Part shown: positions 20,880-31,339 of the stretch, piece by piece
How positions within the stretch are numbered: position 1 is the first letter of the stretch
Layout of the letters: each line of letters begins with the position of its first letter
From: Vandiemenella viatica
Lineage: Eukaryota > Arthropoda > Insecta > Orthoptera > Morabidae
Length of the DNA stretch: 64,000 bases
Assembly (NCBI GenBank): GCA_031002005.1
Contig: CM061919.1
Coordinates: 32,577,088-32,641,087, forward strand
Direction: 5' to 3'
Position numbers and translations under genes: made by a program
The notes under the pieces: model-generated
Told to the model about the DNA's origin: nothing
What the model saw: the letters and a program-made list of their open reading frames with translations, nothing else
Databases searched by the model: none

Positions 20880-21560
20880 TTTAATTCCTTCAGCATCTAT
20901 GGCAATTTATTCATCACCGCCCTTGGTAATTTATCCGTAACCTTTTTACCCACAAAAGAAAATTTTCCCTCTTCCTTATGCACGAAATCGAATACCAGCT
21001 TGTGTCCACGGTCATCGTTTCCTTTCCATGTACTACTCCTAACTCTTCGACCAATATCTCTTCTAGATACGCCTTGTACACCCCCAGCACTCTCTTCAAC
21101 CTCCTCCTATCTTCCAATGACTGCAGGTATCAATCCAGCTCCTTTATCGTATTAGTTGAGTGGTCTGGTGGCTCAGTAGTTAAGACGTCTGACTGGTGAT
21201 CGAAAGGTCCCCGATTTGAATCCCTATCTCGGCGGGGATTTTCATAGGCGCTTAACCCGACCTGCACCTCTGGCACAGCTTGCTTGTAATGTGAAGTACG
21301 TTAGAACGGTTCCTTAGTTCGGATTTCATGATAAACAGTAGGTCCTCTATACCCGGTTAGGCAACTACGATAGGGGCGGCTTGCGCAGCCGATAAGAAAC
21401 CCTGCCACCAGGTCATTACGACCACACGGAATTGTTATTTATCATATGAGTGGGTCCTATGATAATTTCCACAAACAAATCTAGCCGCTCTACTCGCACG
21501 CCCTCCAGCTCCTACATTTGATACCCAAAATGTGGGTTGCAAACTGTTACGCAGAATAAA
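20880..21560 (-). pseudogene. LINE C-terminal fragment (second copy)
   Basis: This is the same family as 600-1121, aligning at the CTTATGCA-GAAATCGAA block (about 20975), the CCAATATC(C/T)(C)TT block and the CCCTCCAGCTCCT block (about 21510). Minus-strand translation gives a KFSFVGKK segment near 20940 and the LEG-RASRAA-like segment near 21505. It is a remnant with many stops and carries a SINE at 21164-21446. 20736-20879 is leftover hAT sequence and 21561-21655 is unassigned. Confidence 0.6.
21164..21446 (+). mobile_element. tRNA-derived SINE inside a LINE remnant
   Basis: The A box TGGCTCAGTAG (21169-21179) and a mutated B box GATTTGAATCC (21213-21223) are followed by the body found in the palindrome SINEs (CACCTCTGGCACAG). 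A CCCGGTTAGGCAACTACGA tail segment is longer than in those copies. The 7-bp direct repeat TGAGTGG flanks it (21157-21163 and 21447-21453). The split LINE sequence resumes correctly on the far side when compared with 600-1121. Confidence 0.8.
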
Positions 21561-21668
21561 AACTTATTTAAGGAGTACTATGAGTCAGCAAAAATTTTAT
21601 GACCACATGGTAGTCCACGCAAACCGAGAAATAGCGGAAGACTTGGATCTTGGATAAATCGCTGATAT

Positions 21669-24536
21669 TATTATTATTATTAATCATTATTGCCCTTGAG
21701 GACAGTGTTTAAACTCAAATTATTCATGATTATTCAGTTTTTGTTTGTATTTGTCTTCTTCTTCTTCTTCTCTTCCCTAAACCTCTTCATACGCTCACTG
21801 TGTTCCTGTTTCCTTTGCTCTGTCCATTTTGTTCCTGTTTTCTTCTGTATTTTAAATTTTGAGTTCATAATTTTGTTCCTGAATTGTCCCCTTTCCTGTG
21901 TCATTTCCTTACTGATCCCTGCGTGATTCAAGTCCTCTTCTATTTCCTGGAACCAATTGGTTTTCCTGAGTGAACCATTTACCACATCAAAGATCCTCTT
22001 TGTGAGTCTAGTGCTGTTCATTCGCTGTAAATGTCCATAGAATTGTAATCGACGTCTTCTAATCATGTCTGTCAATCTATCTGTATGTTCGTATAGTTCT
22101 TTCGTTGGTCTTTTCATCCATATACCGTCTTTATATATTGCTCCAAAAATTTTTCTAAGGATTTTGCGTTCAACTTTTTCCGCTTCTGTTATGCCTGAAG
22201 CCCCAATCGTTGTTGTTTCTGATGCATATAATGCTTCTGGCAGTACCACTGTTTTGTAATGTCTGAGTTTGACCTGTCTTGATATATTTCTTTTGTTATA
22301 ATATGACCATGTGAGTCTATAAGCCTTCTGAAGCTTTTCTGATCTTTCTGAATTTGATAGCTTGTTAGATCCTCCTACTTGTATGTATTCCCCTAGATAT
22401 TTGAATTTCTCAACTCTTTTTATGTTTCCAAATTTTGTGTATATTGTTTGTACATTGTTGTTTTGTTTCTCCATGTACTGCGTTTTCTCATACGAAATTT
22501 GTAGCCCTGTTTTGGCGGCAATTTGATGTAGCTGTTCCAATGCATCTTGTGCTTCCTGCCTATTGTTGCTGAGAATTGCCAGGTCATCCGCAAATGCCAG
22601 GCATCTGATGATTGTTCTGGTATGTCGTGTTCTTCCTAGCTGTATTCCTTTGACCTGCGTTTCCCATTGTTTTATAACTTTGTCCAATACCATGTTGAAT
22701 AAAATTGGTGATAATCCATCTCCTTGCCTGACACCCGTGCCAATTTTGAATGGTTCTGATGTTTCTCCCATTAATTTCACTTTAGACGTGGTATCCGTGA
22801 GTGTTTGTTGTATCAGAGCCCTTGTCTTCTTGTCTATTCCGTATTCTCTCATTATGTCAAAGAGCGTCTGTCTGTCTATGGAATCATATGCCTTCCTGAA
22901 ATCCACAATGTTACTACGGTATTGTTTGTTTGTCTTATCTTCAGGAGTGTTCTCAGATTCCAGATTTGTTCTATGCATGATCTTCCTTTTCTAAAGCCTG
23001 TTTGTGGATCTACCTGAGGTTCTAGCCTGTTCAGTAGGGCTTTGGAGAGGATTTTATAAATGACTGGCAGCAAGGAGATACCTCTGTAATTGTTGGGATC
23101 CGTCTTGTCACCCTTTTTATGTAAGGGATGTATTAGTGCACATTTCCATTCTTGTGGAATTTTCTCTGTGGCCCAAATATCTGTAATAATTTTATGAATT
23201 TTCTTTGTGAGATTTTCGTCTCCAAGCTTCCAGAACTCGGCAATAATGCCATCTTCTCCTGGTGCTCTGTTGTTTTTCAGTTGTTTTATGATCTCCTTTA
23301 TCTCTTCGAGTGTGGGTGGTGTAGAGTCCGGATTTGGTGTAGTTTCTGTTAGGGTCAATTTTCCCGTCGGTTTCTCGCAGTTGAGGAGATTTTCAAAGTA
23401 TTGTGCCAGAATTTTGCAGTTAGCTTGGTATTCATTTCAATTGAACCATCTGGCCTTTTGAAACAAAAGTTTGGAGGTTGGTAGCCTGTAATATTTTCTT
23501 TGAAAGTTCTATAAAAATTTCTTGTGTTATTTCTTTTGAAGTCTTCCTCAATATCTTGTATCCTCTTTCTGTCGTATGAACGCTTTTCTTTTCTAATTTC
23601 TTTTGAGGTTTGTTTCTGGACTGTGTGAAATTGCTGCCATGTTTCTGTTGTTCGGTTACTATTGAATTTAGTCCATGCCTGAATCCTTCGTTCAATAGCC
23701 TCATCGCACTTCATGTTCCACCATCTTTGTCTGCGTTTTCTAGGAGGCTGTCCCCAACGCATTGCCTTTTGGACTGCATTTGCGAGGTCTTTCCAATTTT
23801 CTGCTGCATTTTGATTAATTTTTTCATGACTTTTTCTCTGTTTTTCTTCAGATATTCTGGGTCTGGTCTGGTGGTTACAGTCTTCTTTGTTGTTTTCCTA
23901 TTTCTTGGGATTGGCCTGATCTTTACTTGTAACAAGTGATGATCTGATTCAAAGAATCCTTTACGCGTTCTCACATTTAAAATTTCTCTTATGCTTTTGT
24001 TTGATATTGCTACATGGTCTATCTGAAATTCTCCCCATAAGTAGTTGGGTGAGATCCAAGTCATAAGTTTCCGTCTGGGTTTTTGAAATTGCGTTGACAT
24101 TATTTTTAGGTCAAAGTTCTGACAGTACTTTATAAGATGTTCTCCATTTTTGTTTGTACGATTATGTGCTGTGTAAGGGCCCGTAAATTCTCTGTATTTT
24201 TTCTCTTTACCTAACTGCGCGTTGAAGTCCCCTAGTAGAATTTTTGTGTGTGTTTCAGGTATTTTGTTGGCAGCTTCCTCCATATTTTCCCAAAAATTTT
24301 CAACTTCTTGCTTCTTCTTTCTGTTTTGATCGTTTGTGGGTGCGTGAGCATTGATTATGGTGTATCTTTTGTTACCTGATTTGAAAGAGAGCATGGAGAT
24401 GCGTTCTGATACTGAGTTGAAGTCTGTGATGTTATCTATGACTGATTTGTGGACAGCAAATGCTGTGCCAAACATTGTTGGTGTTCCTCTTCTTACTGCA
24501 GGTTTGCCCTTACAAATCCTATAATTTTCCGTATTG
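21669..24536 (-). mobile_element. 5'-truncated RTE-like LINE
   Basis: Perfect 13-bp duplications AAATCGCTGATAT (21656-21668 and 24537-24549) flank a minus-strand LINE whose 3' tail is an (ATT)n-like repeat at 21669-21690. It is truncated inside the endonuclease domain. It sits within the hAT, next to the LINE/SINE remnant. Confidence 0.85.
21734..24530 (-). pseudogene. LINE endonuclease-RT (frameshifted)
   Basis: The first part of the frame (23711-24530) carries the second half of an APE endonuclease with YTIINAHAPT, ILLGDFNAQLG and ESDHHLLQV. The RT follows in three frames: RAPGEDGI and NNYRGISLLP (23040-23280), GFRKGRSCIEQI, DFRKAYDSIDR, GVRQGDGLSP and CLAFADDLAIL with both catalytic aspartates (22600-22640). 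The C-terminal domain has FKYLGEYIQ, an LYASET motif and a lysine-rich tail ending at 21734. Breaks lie near 23740, 23360 and 22940. It is related to, but clearly diverged from, the LINE at 16218-19441. Confidence 0.85.
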
Positions 24537-24549
24537 AAATCGCTGATAT

Positions 24550-25364
24550 ATTTATAAATAGATCTAAAGATCGACAAAATATATTTGCATTGGAAAAAAA
24601 AAGATATCGTTATATAGATTGTAAAATGCTCCTTCTTTTTTTTAAAAAAAAGTTTATTAACGTTGATTTGTTGATCATACTATTCGTAGTACAACTGAAT
24701 ACATAAATATCTTCTGTTAATAAAACTTATGTTACACAATGATAATAATAAAAAATGGTTTCATCATTTATATTTTCATTATTATGGCAGGTATCCTTTC
24801 TTTATGTTTCGATACAGCATTTCTTACCTTGTCTTTTTGTTTACCTTCTCCACTGTATATCTGTATTAATTATTACATTATACCCACGACTTCATTAGCT
24901 ATAGCGATACTCTCGGACGCAAATCAAATGCTGTAGTAAAATTCTGAGTTTTACTAAGAGTACAAAAATTATTATTTATCGATACACTATAAACTCGAAA
25001 ATCTGTAAGTTTGTTACTCAATTAGGTCAAAAGGGCTGACCCTACTTTAATGAAATTTCGTAAGTTTTTGGTCTGGACTAGAATTTATAAAATGGAAAAT
25101 CTTTCTATCCTACTCTGCCTGCCTATTCGTTTATGATTTGAAATCTGCTACACAGAGGGGATTTTCACAATTGTGTAAAAGTAGCTGATGCCCGCGACTT
25201 CGTTCATGTTCGTAAAGAATTTTTTTTTTAGTCCTATATTACTCCCTGGCAAATGAGCAACCACCAGTGAAAGTACCGTCGAAATCGGTTCACACTCGTC
25301 GCCATTTCGTTTAAAAAAGCTTTTCATCAAATTAGCATGAGCACCCTAGAGGTTTCCTAAAAGC
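24550..25364. other. hAT 3' noncoding region, no gene
   Basis: This is the remaining right part of the hAT. It is AT-rich, with short T runs, and a segment near 25180-25330 (GCGACTTCGTTCATG.., AAATCGGTTCAC) that looks like a dispersed repeat. I cannot support any coding region. Confidence 0.5.
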
Positions 25365-25375
25365 CGGCGCCCCTG

Positions 25376-25383
25376 CTCAGCAC
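25376..25383. other. Target-site duplication CTCAGCAC (right)
   Basis: This is the right copy of the hAT duplication. It pairs exactly with 15101-15108. Confidence 0.9.
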
Positions 25384-25999
25384 AGCGCGGAGCAGTGCCA
25401 CTGGGGAGCTAGCTCTTTCGAATCTGTCGTTCCGCTCCGCTTCTCTTTCTGCTTCTCTTTGTGTATTCCGGCTACAATCGTGCCTTGTGAAAGAATATTT
25501 TTAAAAGCTGGATAAATTTGCACTGAAAAAAGAAGTAGGCTGCTGAATGGCAAAATAAGTAAAATCTTACTTGTGAACAGTAACCTTCATTTCAATTAAA
25601 GCAAAAAGTTTTTTTTTAAATTGATTGTACTTGTTGATTGTTTGTAAATAAATTAATGTAAAACTAACAATGCTCAAATATCAAATATTCCCAGCAAGCC
25701 GAACAATATTTCATTGACACTTTGATATGCGTGAAAGTAATCCGGTAGTATTTAAGAAACAAAAATGTTTCAGAATAAATAAAAAATAAATGAAAATAAC
25801 CGATGTGAGATTAACATAAGTAATCAGTCTAAATGTAAATAAAACGAACAGATGCTACACTCAAAATGGATATAACTGTTCTTTTTGTTAAACTGAGCTA
25901 GTGAACTGGTGAACCGTTGAAAAGAACTAGTTCTTTTCGTAGAGTGATCAAATGAACACAGCTCTTTGTTAGTGAGTCACGTTGCCCACCTCTAGTGCA
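25384..25999. mobile_element. Right end of an outer, older hAT-like element
   Basis: Sequence flanking the inner hAT continues with GAGCTAGCTCTTTCG near 25410 and ends ...CACGTTGCCCACCTCTAG at about 25976-25999. Its complement CTAGAGGTGGGCAACGTG resembles hAT termini. Just inside are GAACTAGTTC-type palindromes (25920-25950). The 49-bp repeats at 14976-15107 may be its left half. A matching left terminus was not found, so the element is incomplete or highly diverged. Confidence 0.45.
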
Positions 26000-26076
26000 A
26001 TACAGCGCTCACTTCCGTTGCAACAATACAGAAACCGGCGACTATAAAAATACCTAAACATCCGTTGATAAGTACT

Positions 26077-26081
<5 letters not shown>
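26000..26081. other. Short unassigned stretch
   Basis: Nothing supportable is seen between the hAT-like terminus and the microsatellite. Confidence 0.4.
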
Positions 26082-26110
<29 letters not shown>

Positions 26111-26165
26111 AACTGCAACAACTGCAACTTCAACTACAACTGCAATTGCAACTGCAACTGCAACA
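26082..26165. repeat. Poly(T) plus CAACTG hexanucleotide microsatellite
   Basis: A T run of about 27 bases is followed by imperfect CAACTG/CAACAA/CAATTG hexamers to about 26165. Confidence 0.85.
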
Positions 26166-26534
26166 CTGAAACTTTTAAACAAAATAGTGTTAAAACTGTA
26201 GAAATAATGTCTCTATCACAAACCAGGCCAAAGCAAATCCAGTCATTATCATTGTAAACATAAAGAAATCTCAATATACAAATATTAAGTTCATATACAA
26301 TAACTGCGCCATGAATAAAGCACCCCCTTTTTTCTTCAACAGTTAACACACGTACATAATATAGAAACAAATAGAATGTCAACGAAACATCTATAAGTAC
26401 ATCTTCAGTTGCAGATCATGGTTAATGTCATGAACTATTTATAAGCAGTTAAGTTGTTCCCGAAAGCCAGCTAAACTACAATTGCATGAACTGATCCTTT
26501 AATTAACTGCACAGTCTTCCGCGGCCGTCGTAAG
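26166..26534. other. No gene seen
   Basis: AT-rich unique-looking sequence without a supported gene or repeat. Confidence 0.4.
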
Positions 26535-26686
26535 CAGTGGCGGATCCAGGATATTAGTTTTGAGCGGATTTCGTTTGGGAGGGGTTTTAGCGGATTTTCG
26601 TTTGAGGGGGGAGACTTGAGTCAGGAAAGGGTAACCTAGATACTTTTGGAGGGGGTCCGCTGCCCCCCACACTGGATCCGCCACTG
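26535..26686. mobile_element. 152-bp hAT-like MITE
   Basis: The ends are perfect inverted repeats: CAGTGGCGGATCCAG at 26535 and its complement CTGGATCCGCCACTG ending at 26686. The interior is G-rich on one strand and has no ORF. Flanking octamers GTCGTAAG and GTCGAATT agree at five of eight positions, consistent with a decayed 8-bp duplication. The CAGTGGCGGATCCA terminus is widespread among animal hAT MITEs. Confidence 0.8.
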
Positions 26687-27184
26687 GTCGAATTATCTTG
26701 GCTCATCGGGTGGAGCCGGGTAGATTTGTTGAAACCCAATGATTCTGTAATTGTTTATTATTGTTGTTTCAAACTTACTAGGTACATCTGGAATGACGTT
26801 AAACTAGATCGACCACTTCTGGTGATAAGAAGTAAAGACACCCGCACATGGCACTGCTCACATAATTAGAAGTTTCTTAATTATTTAACATTGTCATACA
26901 TCCCTGAGTCCGAGAACGTTTCGAACAGTCGCACCCTCTGATGAAATACTGCCTTCGCTATCTGGGTTGTTAGCGTCACCTTCAACTCGTAATCATTCGC
27001 GAACTCATAAACTTTATAGGTGTAATAAATCATGTGATGTACTGTACACTTTTTACAATTAAGTCGTGCTGCTTGCGTCATAGACTAAGTCCCTAAATTT
27101 ACGCCAGTTTATTACGCCACAATTTCCTGCACGTCACCTGTGGAGACAGCAAAACGTTTCAACTCTGCCCATCGTAGAATACGC
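26687..27184. other. No gene seen
   Basis: I see no supported coding region here. A minus-strand open frame of 66 codons near 26881-27081 has no recognisable content. Confidence 0.4.
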
Positions 27185-29220
27185 CTTATAAATAATGACT
27201 AGACGACCCGTGCGAAAATTTCGCGAATAAAATGCGATGAATAGTGAGGTTGAATATAATGTCACCAAGTTCAGTCATTACTCTTCATACTCCTACTTCA
27301 TTTATCGATTTTGGTTAGAAATCCAGGGAGATAAATGGCTCGAAACACAAAAAACGTATTTTAGAAATATTGACATTTTTGCGCTTTATGGGTAGAATTA
27401 CGAAAAATTCCTTTCTTAGAATGTAATGTTACCACGCCGGAAACCTTAGTCTTTAATACGATATGTCAATTATCTATATCGATTAGATATCAAGGGAAAT
27501 ATAAGGCTCGTGACACAAAAATACGTTGTAGAACAATTTATACTTTTTCCATTTAATAGTTGAAATCCAAACACTTCTTTCTTAAAATATGATGTCAACA
27601 AAGCTGAGACATTACTCCTCACAATCGTACTTGATTTATCGATTTTGGATAGATATCAAGGGAGATAAGTGGCTCGAGACACAAAAAACGCATTTTGGAA
27701 AAATTGACTTTCTTGCCTTTTATGGGTCGAATTACGAAAAATTTCTTTCTTAAAATATAATGTTACCACGGCGGAGACCTTATTCTTTAATATGATACCT
27801 CATTTATCTATATCGGTTAGATATCAAGGGAGATAAATTGCCCGTGACACATAAATCGGTTATAGAAAAATTTATACTTTTTTCCTTTAAGGGTTGAATT
27901 CCAAAACCATTGTTTCATAAAATATGATTTCACAAAGCTGATACATTATTCCTTATATTCCTACTTCATTTATCGATTTTGGTTAGATATCCAGGGAGAT
28001 AAATGGCTCGAGATACAAAAAACGCATTTTAGAAAAATTGACATTTTTGCCCTTTAAGGGTCGAATTACGAAACATTCCTTTCTTAAAATATAATCTTAC
28101 CACGGCGGATACCTTATTCTATAAAATGATACCTCATTTATCAATATCTGTTAGATATTAAGGGAGATAAATCGCTCGTGACATAAAAATGCGTTATAGA
28201 AAAAATTATACTTTTTCCCTTTAAGGGTTGAATTCCAAAAACTTTCTTTCTTAAAATATGATGTCATAAGGCTGAGACAATATTTTTCATAATCTTACTT
28301 GATTTATCGATTTTGGATAGATATTCAGGGAGATAAGGGGCGCGAGACACAAAAAACCTATTTTAGAAAAATTGACATTTTTGCCCTTTAAGTGTTGAAT
28401 TACGAAAAATTCTTTTCTTAAAATATAATGTTACCACGGCGGTGACCTTATTCTTTAATATGATACCTCATTTATCTATATCGGTTAGATATCAAGGGAG
28501 ATAAATCGCTCGTGACACAAAAATCGGTAATAGAAAAATTTATACTTTTTTCCTTAAGGGTTGAATTCCAAAAACATTCTTTCTTAAAATATGATGTCAC
28601 AAAGCTGAGACATTACTCCTCATAATCCTACCTCATTTATCGATTTTGGTTAGATATCCAGGTAGATAAATGGCTCGAGATACAAAAAACGCATTTTAGA
28701 AAAAGTGACTTTTTTGCCCTATAAGAGTCGAATTACGAAAAATTCCTTTCTTAAAATATAATGTTACCATGGCGGATACCTTATTCTTTAATATGATACC
28801 TCATTTATCTATATCGGTTAGATATTAAGGGAGATAAATCGCTCGTGACACAAAAAGGCATTGCAGAAATATTGATACCTTTGCCCTTTAAGGGTCGAAT
28901 TCCGAAAACTTTCTGGCTTAATATATGACGTCACTAAAGCGGAGATCTTAATCTTTAAAACGATACTTCATAAAACGGTTTCAGATAGGTATCCAGAGAG
29001 ATAACTGACTCGTAACACAGAAAACAGCATTTTAGAAAAATTTACATTTTTGCCCTTTAAGGGTCGAATTCCGAAAACTTTCTTGCTTAAAATACGATTT
29101 AACCAAATTGGAGACCATAAGCTTTAAAATGACACCTCATTAATTGATTTCGGTTAAGTATGAAGGAAGATATAGGCTTGTGACAAAAAAATACCTTATA
29201 GAAATAATATATATGATGAC
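27185..29220 (+). repeat. Satellite array A, ~167-bp monomers in dimers
   Basis: Twelve monomers share the core (C/T)(A/C)AGGGAGATAA at 27323, 27491, 27657, 27825, 27991, 28159, 28325, 28493, 28658, 28826, 28993 and 29162. Spacings alternate 168 and 165-167, and two monomer types alternate. One has GGCTCGAGACACAAAA-ACGCATTTTAG. The other has CGCTCGTGACACAAAAATCG. The repeat unit is therefore a dimer of about 334 bases. The outer monomers are more diverged. No coding. Confidence 0.9.
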
Positions 29221-29399
29221 TTTCTTCCACAAATCACGTTGCAAAGAATCGCTCATTTTCTGTAGCTGTAGTATAGCATACGATGGACTCATTGCAGCCA
29301 TTTTAATTTATCGTTGAGGAAGTGATTATTTTTAGTTGCTTCGATGTTACTTCCAAATCTTATATATATATAAAAATAGACTTGTTTTTTCCTATATTT
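29221..29399. other. Junction between the two satellites
   Basis: A short non-repetitive stretch lies between arrays A and B, with a small (TA)n run near 29361. Confidence 0.5.
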
Positions 29400-30830
29400 C
29401 ACTTTTCAGCCACCACTACCTAGCACAGATCATTGATGTTTGTGGGTGGAAGTAGCATGGAGTTTCCTGTCGTGCACAACGTTGGCCGAATGCCGATACC
29501 TGTGGGGATGTGGGAGATATAATGATTAAAGTTGGTCAGTGCAGGGCGTTTTCATATTTCGACCAAAAATTCGTATCTCCGTATACTTCTCTTTCCTGCC
29601 ACAACTACATAACATAGACCTTTGGTGTTTGTGTTTGGTAGTAGAATCGTATCTCATGTAGTGCCCTATGGTTGTTAGATGTCGGTAGCTATGGGGGTGT
29701 GGGAGAAATGGGGGTTGAAAGTGGTCGACCTGTGGCAATTTCATACTTCTGCCAAAGACAAAAGTGTCATGGTGTATCACTTTTCAGCGAAAACTATAGA
29801 TCACAGATAACTGGCGTTTGTGTGTGGTAGTAGCACAGAGTCACCTTTCGATCACAACAGCGGCCGAATTTCAGAAACTGTGGTACTGTGGTAGATATGG
29901 TGGTTGTAAGTGGCCGACCAAGGATGTTTTCGTATTTCGACTGTCTCCGCATATGTCACTTTTCTGCCACAACTACATAGCATAGATCATTGGTGTTTGT
30001 GTTTGGGAATAGAATCGTATCTCATGTAGTGCACTATGGTTGTAAGATGTCGGTAGCTATGGGGGTGTGGGAGAAATGGGGGTTGAAATTGGTCGTCCTG
30101 TGGCAATTTCATACTTCTGCCAAAGACAGAAGTGTCATGGTGTATCCCTTTTCAGCGAAAACTATAGATCACAGATAACTGGCGTTTGTGTGTAGTAGTA
30201 GCACAGAGTCACCTTTCGATCACAACAGCGGCCGAATATTCAGAAACTGTGGTTGTGTGCGATATATGGTGGTTGTAAGTGGCCGACCAAGGATATTTTC
30301 GTATTTCGACGAAAGGCATGTGTCTCCGCAGATTTCACTTTTCTGCCACGACTACATAGCATAGAGCATTGGTGTTTATGTGTGGTAGTAGAATCGAGTC
30401 TGTTGTCGTGCACTATGGTTGTTAGATGTCTGTAGCTATGGGGGTGTGGAAGATATGGGGGATGAAAATGGTCGACCTGCGGCAATTTCATATTTCTGCC
30501 AAAGCCGCATGTGTCACGGTGTATCACTTTTAAGTGAAAACTATCTATCGCAGATTACCGGCGTTTGTGTGTGGTAGTAACGCAGAGTCTCCCATCTATC
30601 ACAACGTTGGCCGAAATTCGGTAACTGTGGGAGTGTGTGAGATATGGTGTTTGAAATTGGTCGATCATGAATATTTTCGTATTTCATCCAAAGACTTGTG
30701 TGTATCCGTAAATTTTACTTTGCTGCCGGAACTACATAGCGCAGAAGACTGGTATTTGTGTGTGGTAATAGTATCGAGTCTCCCATCGTGCACTATGGTG
30801 GTTAGATGTCTACAGCTGTCAATATGAATA
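29400..30830 (+). repeat. Satellite array B, ~189-bp monomers in dimers
   Basis: Eight monomers carry a GG(T/C)GTTTGTGTGTGGTAGTAG-like core at 29435, 29624, 29813, 29992, 30181, 30371, 30560 and 30751. Spacings are 189, 189, 179, 189, 190, 189 and 191. Two types alternate, one with CACTATGGTTGTTAGATGTC and one with CACAACAGCGGCCGAAT, giving a dimer of about 378 bases. One dimer carries a 10-bp deletion near 29950. This array is unrelated in sequence to array A. Confidence 0.9.
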
Positions 30831-31123
30831 CTTTACATTCACGAACGAAGTTGTGGGTACCAGCAATTATATTATAAATGTGCAAGTAAGTCTCTGCCTT
30901 TTTGTTACGTTTTGGCGACTAAATGGCTATATCAATATTGATGGAATTTAACAATGAAATAGTGTAGGAAGGGCACAGGACATTTTTTCGGTATGAATAA
31001 CAGTTTTAGTCACGAAATTTTAAGAACTTAACGAATAATGAAAGACAGACAGATTCGTGTGTTAGTCTGTAATGTTACGTTGGTTGCTCAGTCGCGCAGT
31101 CTGTTAGTGTTTGATTTATTAAT
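30831..31123. other. No gene seen
   Basis: AT-rich sequence between satellite B and the target-site duplication of the I-like LINE. Nothing supportable. Confidence 0.4.
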
Positions 31124-31134
31124 AAATTTCGATA
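31124..31134. other. Target-site duplication AAATTTCGATA (left)
   Basis: An 11-bp direct repeat identical to 37144-37154, just after the 3' tail of the LINE. It defines both ends of the insertion. Confidence 0.8.
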
Positions 31135-31339
31135 GATATCATCTCTGGTTGTTTACATAGCAACACGCTTTGTATTCTGTCGCTCAAAAAAAAAGTTATA
31201 TTCATTCGATTATTCTCGTTTTAGTGAGTGAAATAGTTTACTACTGTGTATAGACTGACTTTTTAAAGCTTTTGAGTAATTATTTAACTACCAGTGCAAC
31301 AGCGACAATCTAAGTTCTACAGATAACCTAATCTCCACC

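Larger units (their letters stand above)
15109..25375 (+). mobile_element. hAT transposon with nested insertions
   Basis: The element starts CAGGGGCGCCG (15109-15119) and ends CGGCGCCCCTG (25365-25375), perfect 11-bp terminal inverted repeats flanked by the 8-bp duplication CTCAGCAC. Plus-strand coding remains match hAT transposases of the ZMYM1/TTF zinc-finger type in two blocks (15690-16204 and 19455-20735). The original element would be about 4 kb. The extra length comes from an RTE-like LINE (16218-19441), a LINE and SINE remnant (20880-21560) and a second LINE (21669-24536). The 15120-15690 stretch is 5' noncoding hAT sequence with a long A run at about 15648-15685. Confidence 0.85.

Noticed and set aside
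22563..22994. Plus-strand ORF of 143 codons
   Set aside because: It lies antisense to the well-supported LINE RT core with the FADD motif. It is a shadow frame.
29526..30527. Histidine/proline-rich ORFs on the minus strand of satellite B
   Set aside because: They recur with the satellite period and decay with it, so they are by-products of the tandem repeat.
27185..30830. CRISPR array
   Set aside because: Repeats are long (167-189 bases) and contiguous, with no unique spacers, in a eukaryotic genome. They are satellites.
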